A stretch of DNA of 13,383 nucleotides, taken from the NCBI GenBank assembly GCA_027596945.1, contig JADGJH010000893.1:1-13383 (forward strand), written 5' to 3'. A program made the position numbers and the translations under genes. The stretch is from Physocladia obscura. Its lineage: Eukaryota > Chytridiomycota > Chytridiomycetes > Chytridiales > Chytriomycetaceae. The notes under the pieces are model-generated. The model made no database searches and had not been told where the DNA came from. It was given only the letters and a program-made list of their open reading frames with translations. Below, one piece after another: positions 1 through 9,031 of the stretch. Positions within the stretch are counted from its first letter, which is position 1; each line of letters opens with the position of its first letter.

Positions 1-1
1 C

Positions 2-196
2 ACTTATCAAACAATATTTGAAGGACGAAAGCTTGGAAATATACAAGAATTAAAACCAAGTATTTTAGAATTGCACGGATTTGAACAATTTAGTTTGAAA
101 ATTAACCATTTCAAAACAAAAAAAGATTCCACCACTCCAAATTCCGAGCTCTTCTCGCAGTTTCAATCGAGTTTCAGAACTTTTTCTCGTTGTTAG
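2..196 (+). CDS. 3' end of an unidentified protein-coding gene (partial, cut by the left window edge)
   Basis: The frame starting at base 2 is open from the window edge to a TAG at 194-196 and gives 64 residues. The text looks protein-like: a GRKLGNIQELKPSILELHGF stretch followed by a polar tail rich in Ser, Phe and Lys. There is no start codon, so this must be the C-terminal end of a gene entering from the left, or its last exon. A minus-strand ORF covers much of the same bases, but it starts only with GTG directly after a stop and looks like a shadow. I do not recognise the family. No AATAAA follows the stop closely. Confidence 0.5.
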   Translation, partial: TYQTIFEGRKLGNIQELKPSILELHGFEQFSLKINHFKTKKDSTTPNSELFSQFQSSFRTFSRC

Positions 197-664
197 TATT
201 CCAAATGTTTGTAGTTCGTCAACTTTGGTGTCAACTTTCACTATCACTCAAGTGTTTCGCAATCGCATATAATCTAGTTTGAACTAAGTTCTAAGAAGTA
301 AGCCATCAATGCTTACGAGAAGAATTTTGTGGATCATGGTGGCAGTGTTGACGGTTTGGAAGGTTTAAAAAAAAATTTTTTTTTTCTTTCAATTTTTAAA
401 CGAACCAAAAAATGCGAAATTGTTTATGCATCGAATTATGCCATGTGTGCTGAAATGTATGTGCAAAAATTGTCTTTAATGAAGTTCTGGAAAGTTCAGA
501 ATTTTCACGAATTTTCTGGGTTCAAGTGAGTTGTAAACTCAAATAACCCTAATCATCTGGTATCAGCAAAAATCTTGAATTTCACTCGGAGCAAACACAT
601 TTGTGATACCACGGTTATTATTATAAATTCATGATCGGGAGGCGCGAGTTTGAAATAACGAAAA
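197..664. other. Intergenic region upstream of the pectinesterase gene
   Basis: This stretch contains mixed A and T runs, including A9 then T10 near 367-385, as is common in AT-rich promoters. A short ATG frame at 309-362 would encode a hydrophobic, signal-peptide-like 18-mer ending in Trp-Lys just before a GTTTAA that could be a splice donor. No convincing downstream exon follows, so it is not called as a gene. No RNA gene or repeat was recognised. Confidence 0.4.
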
Positions 665-1909
665 ATGATTGCACTGGTTTCGGTTCTTCTCGCGAGTTTC
701 GTGATTGCATCTTGCACCGAACCGGACCAAACGATCGATGCCTGCACACTTGCCAAGTGCCAAGCTGTAACAAATACAGAAAATCCTATTGCGGAATGTC
801 CTCCGAATACTCTCTTAGTTTCTAACAGCACCGAATATCCAACTGCTTTTCATTCTGTGCAATCGGCTGTCCAGTCACTTCCAAATGATACTTCCGCCTA
901 TCAAATTTTGATTCTGTCTGGATCATATGTCGAGCAAGTCAACGTTTCACGTGTCGGCCCTGTCTACTTGCTTGGCCAGACTTCCACTCCTAGCAATCGA
1001 ACATTCAATACAGTACAAATCTCTTGGGCAGCGTGGGCAGGTACTGGCGACAACGCATACACTGCAACTTTGACTGTTGCGCCAGATCTTAATGCAGCTT
1101 TGGTTTGTTTTAATACTTGGAGAAATTTTTCTAATTTTCTTATTCCTTAGACTGGTTCAGGCCCGACGGGTTTTGCTGTTCCAAACACAACAATATTCGG
1201 AAATACTGACTTTCGCGCATACAATATTGATTTTATCAATGATTACAAACCATATGCCGGTTCACCTTCCCTTGCTTTAAGTGTGGGTTACGCGAACACT
1301 GGATTCTATCGTTCGCGCTTCTACAGCTACCAGGACACAATTTACGTAGGCAAACTTGGGAACGCGTATTTTTATGACAATGAAATTGCTGGCCAGACTG
1401 ACTTTTTCTATGGTTTCGGAACAGCCTGGATCCAATCGTCACTTGTGACTCTTCGTTCATGTGGTGGAGGAATTACCGCGTGGAAAGGAACAAATACAAC
1501 GTTCGTTAACAGCTATGGTGTTTACATACACGATTCAACTATTCTCAAAGCAAATTCTTCTTTGGATATTACCCACAAGTGTGCATTGGGTCGTCCATGG
1601 AACGCCGAACATCGTTCAGTTTTTGCGAACACTTATTTCGATGACTCAATCAGACCAGATGGGTATATTGAGTGGTCAGTGAGTACTCCACGTATTGGAG
1701 TTAACACAACAATGGCGGTATATAATGACTTTGGTCCCGGATATAATTTGACTGCGTTGGAGGCAAACAGCAATATCACGACGGTTTTTACCGAACAGCA
1801 ATACGAAAGATACAGTACTACTTCCCGCGTTTTTCAAGATCCATTCTCGGGAGAGTACGGAAATGATCAATGGATTGAAAATTACCCTACTTGTACTTCT
1901 TACAATTAG
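665..1909 (+). CDS. Secreted pectinesterase (pectin methylesterase, carbohydrate esterase family 8)
   Basis: The enzyme removes methyl esters from homogalacturonan, releasing methanol and exposing plant cell-wall pectin to lyases and polygalacturonases. Two exons, 665-1102 and 1151-1909, are joined by a 48-base phase-0 intron (GTTTGT...CTTAG, 1103-1150) to give 398 aa. Residues 1-17 form a hydrophobic signal peptide, so the product is secreted; several N-x-S/T sites fit glycosylation. Family blocks are in order: SGSYVEQV near residue 80, YQDT with acid Asp208, TDFFYG with nucleophile Asp230, and GRPW with Arg294. The spacing of the two Asp residues (22) matches the family, and all expected catalytic residues are present, so it should be active. 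The text resembles fungal CE8 enzymes (LALSVGYAN, GQTDFFYGFGTAWIQ, CALGRPWN) more than plant or bacterial ones. The host probably digests plant or pollen material. Confidence 0.93.
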
Positions 1910-1929
1910 TTGTATTGCCTTTCCCTTTT

Positions 1930-1935
1930 AATAAA
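1930..1935 (+). terminator. AATAAA polyadenylation signal of the pectinesterase gene
   Basis: An AATAAA hexamer lies about 20 bases after the pectinesterase stop codon and only 31 bases before the next ATG. The 3' processing region of one gene therefore overlaps the promoter or 5' UTR of the next. Confidence 0.6.
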
Positions 1936-1966
1936 CACGATTCGCTGAAATTTGTTTTTCAAAAAA

Positions 1967-4778
1967 ATGAATGGAATTAACCCAAAGACGGACAACGACG
2001 TGTGGCTCGATGCCAAATTCTTAACCAAAGATGATCGTTCTTCCCGACCTTCGACAGAAGCAAATGCCTCATTGTCTAAAGAAGTGAAAACTTTTGTTCC
2101 TTCACAGCAATTAAACAAAGAGCTTTCGAAACCTCCCACACCAAACAAAACTGTCAGAATTCCGACAGGAAATATTGAAAGCACAAATTCAAAGCAATTC
2201 ACGTCTAATGTTGACAGAGTCGCAAGTATAACTGATTTTACGCATTAGATATTTATTTAAAAAAATATTTAAAAAAAGCCCCATTGTATTACAATGACGA
2301 CGAATTTGAAAATTACGATGAAGATTTCGAAGCTTTTGATGGAGCTCCCTCTAAATTACCTGTCAAAGTATCAGAAGTTGTCAAAGCATTAAATGAAGAA
2401 AATGATCGCGTTTCATCTAGTAAAAGCCATTTAGATGAATCCAAAGCCACATTAGCATCGTCATACAAAGTAGAAGAAACTTGTCGGAACGAGGAATTTG
2501 AAAGTGATATTCGAGTGTCAAGACAAGTTGACGATTTATCAAATGCATACATCACACAAAAAATGACAAGACGCGCAAAAGTTTGTAAACTCATCAAAAC
2601 CTCATCAAAAAAAAAAAAATCCACTAAAATTAAAAGCAATAGGATCTGAAAGAAATGATTTTTCTTGACGTTGTAATTTATGACATGTTTGAAATGGCAC
2701 CATTGAATGAATATGAGCGGTATATTCGTGATTTTGGAAATTCGAATACCTCGCAGGTTTAGTTTGATTTTGTTGTGTTTTTGCCCTTTTATTATTATCA
2801 AAAATGGCTCAATTTGGTTTTTTAAGGTCTCGACGCAATGCAATGAAGATGCAAGCTCCCAGGAAATTCAAACAGATGACTATTTCGTTGAAGATAAGTG
2901 GACGCAAGCTCCACAGGAGGCATTAAAAGATTGTGGTAGTGGGCAGCCTTGTTTACCCTGGCTGGCGGCAGAAAGTGCTGCATGGGAACGGGCAGAAAAA
3001 AAGTCAAAATCAATAGCCCAAAAAAAGTCAAACTCGACTGCTGTTAATTCTATTGCGCTTGTCCGGTTTCTGAAAAATGTCGGGCAGGTATACCTTTCAT
3101 TAAAAAAAATGACTTTCTCCTGATTATTATTACTATTTTGAAGGTAATGGATGTATTATTGGACGAAAATACCTTGGGTCAAGCCGGGTTTTGTGATTTT
3201 AATGATGGTTCAAATATTCGCATCAGTCATGGAATGCTTGCTCTGTCATTGCAGACAGTTTTTGGACGTAAATGTTTGAAAAGTTGAATTTTTATTTTAT
3301 TGCTGAACCCTGTCGATAGAACGTCACGCAACCCATGTATTATATTCAAATTTGGATTATAGATCTATATTGACGATATGGAGTCTTCCGGCAGACCCAA
3401 GTAGAATTTTTGACTGGAAAGGCATTGTAGCTATTTTCCGAGTTACTGACTCTGTACACCCGCAGAAGTTGAGAAGCTGCTTTGATCATTGTCATTCACC
3501 AAAAAAAAAAAAAAATTCTCAGAATTCTGATCTGTGATTCAGAGGTTTCTTATTGCATGCAATTGGCTCAAGCTTCATATATAGTAATTGCAGGGACTAA
3601 AGATGGCAGCATTCTAATCTGGAATTTAAAAGAAAGTAACAGTCCGCAACATATATTTGCAGAGCTTGACGCTCAAGATATTTTATACAAGCTTCCATGC
3701 TATTCTACAGACGGAATTTATGGTCTAGATCAAACTCACCAAGGTTCAATTATTCAAATTTTCAATTTTAGTGATGACAATGGCGAAAACATGAATGGGA
3801 AGAATGATTTCTATGAGAAGCGAACTTATCAGATTGCGTCATTGGATATTCACGGATATGTTCAATTTTGGGTAAATTACGTTTTCTTGGTTTTTGGTTT
3901 CTCTAAAATTTTGTACCAGACTATTCACGAAATATCGGAGCTTGAATCTCAAAAATTTATTGATACCGACTATGGCCTTGCAATTGGAAGTGAACTAAGA
4001 CTAATACGCGGCGGTGGATTCAATTTGGACACCACGTATAAAACGTATTTCGTTTTGCAGTAGTTACTAAAACACAAATGATAGATCCGATGAAGCCAAA
4101 TGTATTGGTGTGCGTGCAAGTCAACTCCATCCCAACAGTGCAGATAAATTTATTGTCGCTACCGATACAGGAATGATTCTTAATGAGTCTAAATTCAGAA
4201 CAACATGTTTTCCAAAAGAATTCAGGCTAAATCCGCCATCTTTTTTGAGACCGGCTGACTCGACTGTATCTATTGATTTTAATCACCATGTACCAATAAT
4301 TTTCTTGGCAGCATATGAGTCTGGAATTGTTGCGCTGTTTCATAAATGTCAAGAAACGCCGCTTGTGACTTGGAAACTCTCGTGTGCTGCACGCGTCATT
4401 GCCTGGTCTGCGCATCGACCCGCATTATTTTATGCCCTTGATGAAAAAAGTGTGTTACATATTTGGGATTTACTTGAACATGAGGCGACTCCGACTTATA
4501 TTATTGCGCTTGGAGATAGCTCAGCTAGAAAAGGCGAAAAACGCAGAGCTGTGGCACTGGCGCAAAGCCCAGCTTTTACTGTTTCATCAAGTTTAGCCGG
4601 AACATTGCTTGGATCAACGTCTAGCCTTGCATCTTCAGCTGGAAAGAATGCCAGTCTAACAGTTTCATATGCGAATGGAGACATTGAAGTTTACTTTTTA
4701 AACGAGGAGTTGGTTGAAGTTGGTGTCGATGAAACGCAACAGTTTAATTATTGGGTTGATTTGCAGTTTTCAAAATAG
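1967..4778 (+). CDS. DYNC2I1: Cytoplasmic dynein 2 intermediate chain 1 (WDR60-like), intraflagellar transport
   Basis: This is the intermediate chain of the dynein-2 motor that drives retrograde intraflagellar transport; it links heavy chain to light chains. Nine exons were placed by eye: 1967-2225, 2279-2580, 2643-2756, 2827-3087, 3144-3267, 3320-3467, 3523-3871, 3920-4035 and 4085-4778. They sum to 2367 bases, giving 788 aa and a TAG stop. Marks of the family, in order: an acidic Tyr/Phe-rich stretch near residues 90-105; RDFGNSNTSQ near 220, then QCNEDASSQEIQT and DKWTQAP (226-254), the region that in WDR60 binds light chains; then a WD-repeat propeller with HATHVLYS, LTIWSL, HPQK, AGTKDGSILIWNL (426-438), ASLDIHGYVQFW and VLHIWDLLE (680-688). 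It is shorter than human WDR60 (about 1066 aa), mainly at the N-terminus. Two splice choices are ambiguous: acceptor 2248 or 2278, and donor 4036 or 4045; all stay in frame. The exact first exon is less certain than the rest. Confidence 0.87.
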
Positions 4779-5382
4779 ATATTAAATAGAACCATAAAAA
4801 CTGTTGGAATACTTAAATACCTGCGGCCATTTTTATATATAAAATTTTGTAGAAAATCACGATTGTGTTGCTTGGAGTTCAGTTTTACAATTCATTTTTC
4901 AAAGATTGTCTGCCGATTCATCAACTTGTTTTCTACTTCATTAGCAACAACACAAATAAGTAAATAGGACAATTGTCGAGATGATGGAAGCTACGAAACT
5001 AGTGATGTTGTGTGCTGTGTTGCGAATGGATAAAAGAATGTGTTGCTCGTTCGAGTATGGTTCAAATGAGAGAGGAACTCATACTTTTTTTCTTGCAAAT
5101 TTTTGTTGAACATTGAATTTTTGTCGAACCCTTGCGCCCAGCGCTAATAAAACACTAGTCGTTCCTCCTGTTTTTTGAAAATGTTTATTTTCTCATATCG
5201 ACACCTATTAAATTAAATTCAAAGTTGAATTTGGGATGGAAATGCGGTGTGGTGGGGTGTTGATCTGATATGAACGATGGAATAGTGTGTAGTATTATGG
5301 CGATTATATAGCGATGCTATTTTGAATCAATTCCATCACTAATTTAATAAAATTATTTTATTGCTGTTAAGTATAACCAAAC
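4779..5382. other. Intergenic region between DYNC2I1 and the decayed element
   Basis: This is 604 bases without a convincing gene. An ATG frame at 4981-5109 would give 42 aa but shows no recognisable motif. No AATAAA lies close to the DYNC2I1 stop; the first is near 5144. CpG dinucleotides occur at ordinary density here, unlike the right end of the window. The left boundary of the inserted element probably falls in this stretch, but I saw no terminal repeat. Confidence 0.4.
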
Positions 5383-6022
5383 ATGAAGTGCGTTGTACCA
5401 TTAACTAGTGTTAGATCGAAATTCTTGAAGACTCTTCCAATGGGAACTATTTACAAAGATCCTAGAAATAGTCACACATACATTGTCGAAGAAAGAAAAG
5501 TCAATTCTACTCTAAGTAAAGTTGCTTGTCCATATTTTGGCCAAAGAGAAGCAATATTAATCGAAGTACCTTCTCATTTACTCAAAATCGAAAACCTGGT
5601 TCGACCAAATATTAATCATTCTTTGAAGGAAAGGATCAACGAACTTGAACAAACAATCATTGAATTGTAATCGAAGAGTTTCAGTGATGCGGCATCAAAT
5701 ACAGCAGAACCAGTCAAGACTATTTTCAAAGAGATAAAGCATTTAATAGGTAAGAATCAATTCTATGAGAGCGAGAGTGAACTATATACCGTTGACGTTG
5801 AAGTAAATGTTGTATTTTATACGACGAAGCGAGAAGGCATCGATCCGAACAACAGCATCAAAAAGCGGCGTCTGGAGTTCTGGAGTGATCCAAATGTCTG
5901 TGATGAAATTTCTAAAACACCAGCGTTACATTCAAAAGAGACTTTTGCGGTTTCTTAAGAACGACGGCAATGGCGTGAAAGTTGTTTCTTTCAAAGCGAA
6001 TAACAGCCCACTTCTAAAATAA
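5383..6022 (+). pseudogene. Broken ORF of unknown family, one in-frame stop and one frameshift
   Basis: From ATG 5383 a frame runs 95 codons to a TAA at 5668-5670, then continues open in the same frame for another 95 codons to TAA 5956-5958. After that the plausible coding text moves to another frame and ends at TAA 6020-6022, two bases before the stop of the convergent minus-strand ORF. The first part includes TLPMGTIYKDP, VACPYFGQREAILIEVPSHL and a predicted coiled-coil-like ERINELEQTIIEL. The second part is charged and contains KKRRLEFWSDPNV. I do not recognise the family. Its tight convergent placement against the helicase/RING ORFs suggests it belongs to the same element. An 18-base GT...AG stretch (5667-5684) would remove the stop in frame, but that is far below the intron sizes seen elsewhere here. 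Confidence 0.5.
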
Positions 6023-6024
6023 AC

Positions 6025-6769
6025 TCAATCGTCATCTGTATCAATATCTATTACTTGTTGCCCTTGAAAGTTCAGAAATTCTTCCACGTGATTACCATAA
6101 TGTAAAAGTCGAATTTTCACTTTCCCATCAGTGTTTATTGTATGCCATTTCAACTCTTTCAAATTCATTTGGTATTTTATATGAATGCTGTGTTCTCTCA
6201 AGCATTCACTATCAATTTTACACGTCGTGATTATAATGCTTCCTTCCTGTTTTTGAAGAGATTGGGCAAATAGTTCAAGACAAATCTTCCTTTTTGAACA
6301 AAACAACGCAATTATCGACAATCAATACTGCTAGATTTTGGGCATTATCAAAATTTATAGGGTAAGGAATTTGTTGATAGCAATTTTCACTCTCACTGTT
6401 CAAAACTGTTGCTTTACACTTAGTTTTGTAATGCTTCTCTATCATTGAGATTGAAACTTGCTGTGAACAGAAAACACGATCAATTTTGGCGTATGGGCAC
6501 TCTTTCAAATAGTCTGCCATATTCCATCCAAATGCCTTGGCTTTACAGTGCTTGAGCAACTCTTCATAAAAGTTTTTAACTTCAGCCTGCTTGTTGTTAA
6601 ATATTGTGTCTGTTATATAAATAGGGCAGGTGCGACCATTGTGCTTAAAACAATTTACACACAGAAAATGGTTGCTGTTGGCACATTGAACTATTGGTAA
6701 GTTTATATTTTCATAACACATACAGTATGTCAAGTCTGATTGTTTTATTTCAATTGAATAACTTATCAC
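6025..6769 (-). pseudogene. SIAH-like RING/zinc-finger protein, frameshifted
   Basis: The first part (6769 down to 6275) carries a RING-like finger at residues 15-51: a C-x-C after Tyr15, then Cys29, Asn-His34, Cys37, Cys40, Cys48-Pro. It is followed by further Cys/His pairs (CPYAKIDRVFC, then a His and Cys nearby) like the second zinc-finger block of SIAH/TRAF-type E3 ligases. In SIAH RINGs the first and last ligands are Cys; here both corresponding positions are Tyr (15 and 51), so zinc binding is probably damaged. Near 6290 the text moves to another frame at a run of five A and continues to a TGA at 6025-6027, ending in an acidic DIDTDDD tail. There is no good ATG before the finger. GTG 6769 is only the nominal start, and the frame stays open back into the end of the helicase-HNH ORF. 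It may once have been a separate downstream gene or the tail of a larger fusion. Confidence 0.55.
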
Positions 6770-6782
6770 TTGTTTAAACTGA

Positions 6783-8205
6783 TTAATGTTTTTGACCTAA
6801 TCCATTGTTCTCTTTCCTTGATATCAAACGCAGATTCCAATACGCATTGATATTCTTGAAATCTTCGTCTGTGACATGTTTAGATCTCATTCGAATATGG
6901 TCAATTTCGTACCCCTTCGGAACATCAGCCACACCTAAATGTTCCAACAACTCTTGTCTCTTCTTGAATGTATGCTTCAAACAATAATCATCTGAGCATC
7001 CTTTTTGTACTATATAATTAATAGCTTGAACTGCTTTGACTCTCTTCTTATGTAGTTCATCTTTCATTTGACGCTTCATCTTCAACTTTCTTTTCATCTT
7101 GTCATAATCAATATCCCCTTCATCAGGGCGCTTGAGTCCATCATCCACAACATTTATATACTCTTTCTTTGTTGTCCAACTAATGTATCGCATCACTCTT
7201 TTCATTCGATTCCATTCTTGGATGGTAAATGGCACTCGAATTGTCTCGCCTTGAACACGATGTACTGTAGAACAATAATTTACCCAAAAATACTTTTGAA
7301 ACTGTTCAGCTGTAATGGGAAGTTTATCTTTGGTGAGTGTATCTTCTAATATTATACTTGGATCAATCTTTCTAACAGTATACGTTGCACTGTTTATAAT
7401 CTTCATTGCCTTATAATTTCTATTAGCAATTACTGGAGTACTAATCATAATAGACACTTGAGAATGTGAATCATCAGGATTTTTTAATATCTTGAGCATC
7501 TTTTTCTTTTTGAGCTTGTCATGTTTCATCATGATCTCATTGATTTCCATTTGTTTATTGTGCGTATAAGCCAAATTGACTGTAGTAAACTTGTGAGTTA
7601 TCAAAGTCAGATGGCTTCAATGTATCGACAATATCAAACAATCTGGACACTGAATTATCAGAACAGTGATTTATATTAGTAGTATGAGATTGAAATCAAC
7701 CAGCTCTTTTAATTCCAATGAATCCATGTAGTTTCTGTGAACCCTTTCTATGCTGGGTAGTTGAGAATAATTACCCACCATAACTATTTTTATATTTGTT
7801 TTTAATTTAACATAGTACAAGGTTTCATACACTTCTGACTTGAGAATGCTTACTTCATCAATAAAATGTATTCATATTTGCTGGCAATTTCCACAGCTTC
7901 ATTTAGATCACGTTTACCTTTGTTGTCAATATGAAAAAGGTAATGAACAGTTTTTCCATTTATAAGTCTCGCAGCCTTGTTGCTTTGTCTGACCCAATTA
8001 ATATGACTTTCCACATCCCGCCAAATCTGTAATCAATCTAGAATAAAGCTGATCAGTGAATAGAACCCAGTTCTCCATTTTTAATTCATAGTTGTATTTT
8101 TGAACAAATTTTCGTGATACTCTAAACTTTATCTTTTCAACAGGCTCTGGACAATCTGAAAATGACAGACGCCGTTCTGGATCAGAATCCGTTGATAATA
8201 CAAAT
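6783..8205 (-). pseudogene. Truncated, multiply frameshifted SF1 (Pif1/Dda-like) helicase with C-terminal HNH-like nuclease domain
   Basis: Read right to left, coding text changes frame at least four times (near 8003, 7860, 7680 and 7605), so no intact protein can be made. Helicase motifs appear in correct order: Walker A with GCGKS (about 8018-8004); SNKAARLINGKTVH, the motif Ia region; DEVSILKSE, Walker B (from 7859); MVGNYSQLPS, motif III; NLAYTHNKQ, motif IV-like; STVHRVQGETI, motif V-like; and RYISWTTKKEYINV where motif VI should be. In motif VI the usual Ser-Arg is Ser-Trp, so the arginine finger is lost. The last 45 residues hold an HNH-like pattern: YEIDHI (Asp235-His236), NLRLIS (Asn257) and a final ENNGLGQKH. 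The final 273 codons (7604-6783) are one uninterrupted frame, stop TAA. The N-terminal part before the helicase is missing. The layout suggests a viral or mobile-element replication protein, not a cellular PIF1. The exact family is not identified. Confidence 0.62.
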
Positions 8206-9031
8206 TAAAAAAATAAAAATAGAATTAAAAATAAAAAGATTGCACAGCTGCAAACTCAAAACTTGGATGAGCGTATTTCTGGCTGAAATACTTGCAGTAA
8301 AATGACGCATGTGCCAATTCTGCATTGTGCTATTCCAGGCGATGAGTTTCTGGCAAAAACAATATGTAAACCAACAGACAATTGAGTTGAGTCGTATTAT
8401 GATAAAATGAGCTCTGATTTGAATTGCTCTTCAACGAATTACTCAAATGGCATGGCCGACGATCTGACGTGTCAGCTAGGGAAAATTTGCATTAATCCTG
8501 AATATGTTTGCTGTCTTGGAAACAAAAAACGGGGACTGTCAGGTACCGAAAGATTGCGTAAAGAGCTCTCGCAATTTTAAAGGACCAAAAATACACGGAG
8601 TTGCAAAGTGTGATTTATACATTTAAGCTCGGAAGCATAAGATTATGGAATTGTAAATCTTGACTGGTGCGATCACGTAATAGTTTTGAAGACTCGTATA
8701 AAAATATCAAAAGTTCTGATTGTAGCTAGTGGTGGAAGAGACTTTGTGATGATTAGCATGACGGAAAACTTCGAAAGCAAGGCATTGGATGTCATTGCCA
8801 TTCACTAATACAATTAAAATATCCCAGATATTATTGCAAATTTAAACAATTTAAATGGATTTTAAGAGATCTAATTATGTTCTTGCTTTCGAAGAGTTCG
8901 ATATCATAAGGCCTGTACAAATCTAAATGGCTGTTTAATTTTATGACGCTGAGCGTGAATATGATGCCGTAGAAAAGGTCATCATTTAACTTTACGGTTG
9001 ACTATAAGTTTAGTCTGAATAACAAAGCAAC
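8206..9031. other. Gene-free stretch with short coding-like fragments
   Basis: This stretch opens with an A-rich tract (about 8203-8240). Plus-strand fragments: an ATG frame 8407-8580 (57 aa, Cys-rich, no known motif); an overlapping frame 8504-8626 that starts MFAVLETKNGDCQVPKDC, slightly reminiscent of helicase-associated (HA) repeats; and an open frame 8641-8808 with KTRIKISKVLIVASGG, which has no early ATG. All change frame after 40-60 codons, so they look like remnants rather than a gene. None is called as a CDS. The promoter of the next gene must lie at the right end of this stretch. Confidence 0.4.

Larger units (their letters stand above)
5383..8205. mobile_element. Decayed viral-like or transposon-like insertion (outer limits unknown)
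   Basis: The broken plus-strand ORF and the minus-strand helicase-HNH and RING ORFs together form a block of about 2.8 kb that differs from its surroundings. Coding is dense and convergent, no introns are needed to explain it, and several genes are interrupted by stops and frameshifts, while host genes on both sides are intact and spliced. Enzymes of this sort (SF1 helicase, HNH nuclease, small RING protein) are typical of large DNA viruses and of virus-derived mobile elements. I found no terminal inverted repeats, target-site duplication, integrase, capsid or polymerase, so the kind of element is open. The right end may extend through the fragments up to about 8810. Confidence 0.45.

Noticed and set aside
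65..247. Minus-strand frame of 60 codons
   Set aside because: It starts with GTG directly after a stop and overlaps the more convincing plus-strand gene end at 2-196.
309..529. Hydrophobic ATG peptide at 309-362 followed by GTTTAA, possibly a signal-peptide exon; also the 329-529 frame
   Set aside because: The only nearby acceptor gives a 137-base intron and a product of about 27 aa. The alternative frame lacks motifs and begins without ATG.
3501..3515. A15 run as a retroposon tail
   Set aside because: It lies inside a DYNC2I1 intron (3468-3522) whose removal restores the HPQK...EVSYC family text. Another A13 run lies in a different intron of the same gene.
5668..5670. Stop-codon reassignment (TAA read as an amino acid)
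   Set aside because: TAA ends the membrane protein gene, and TAG and TGA end other host genes in normal positions. One TAA in a decayed ORF is better explained by mutation.
6783..8205. Helitron assignment based on the Pif1-like helicase
   Set aside because: No HUH Rep motif, no CTRR hairpin end and no TC start were seen, and the HNH tail is not a Helitron feature I know. The element type is left open.
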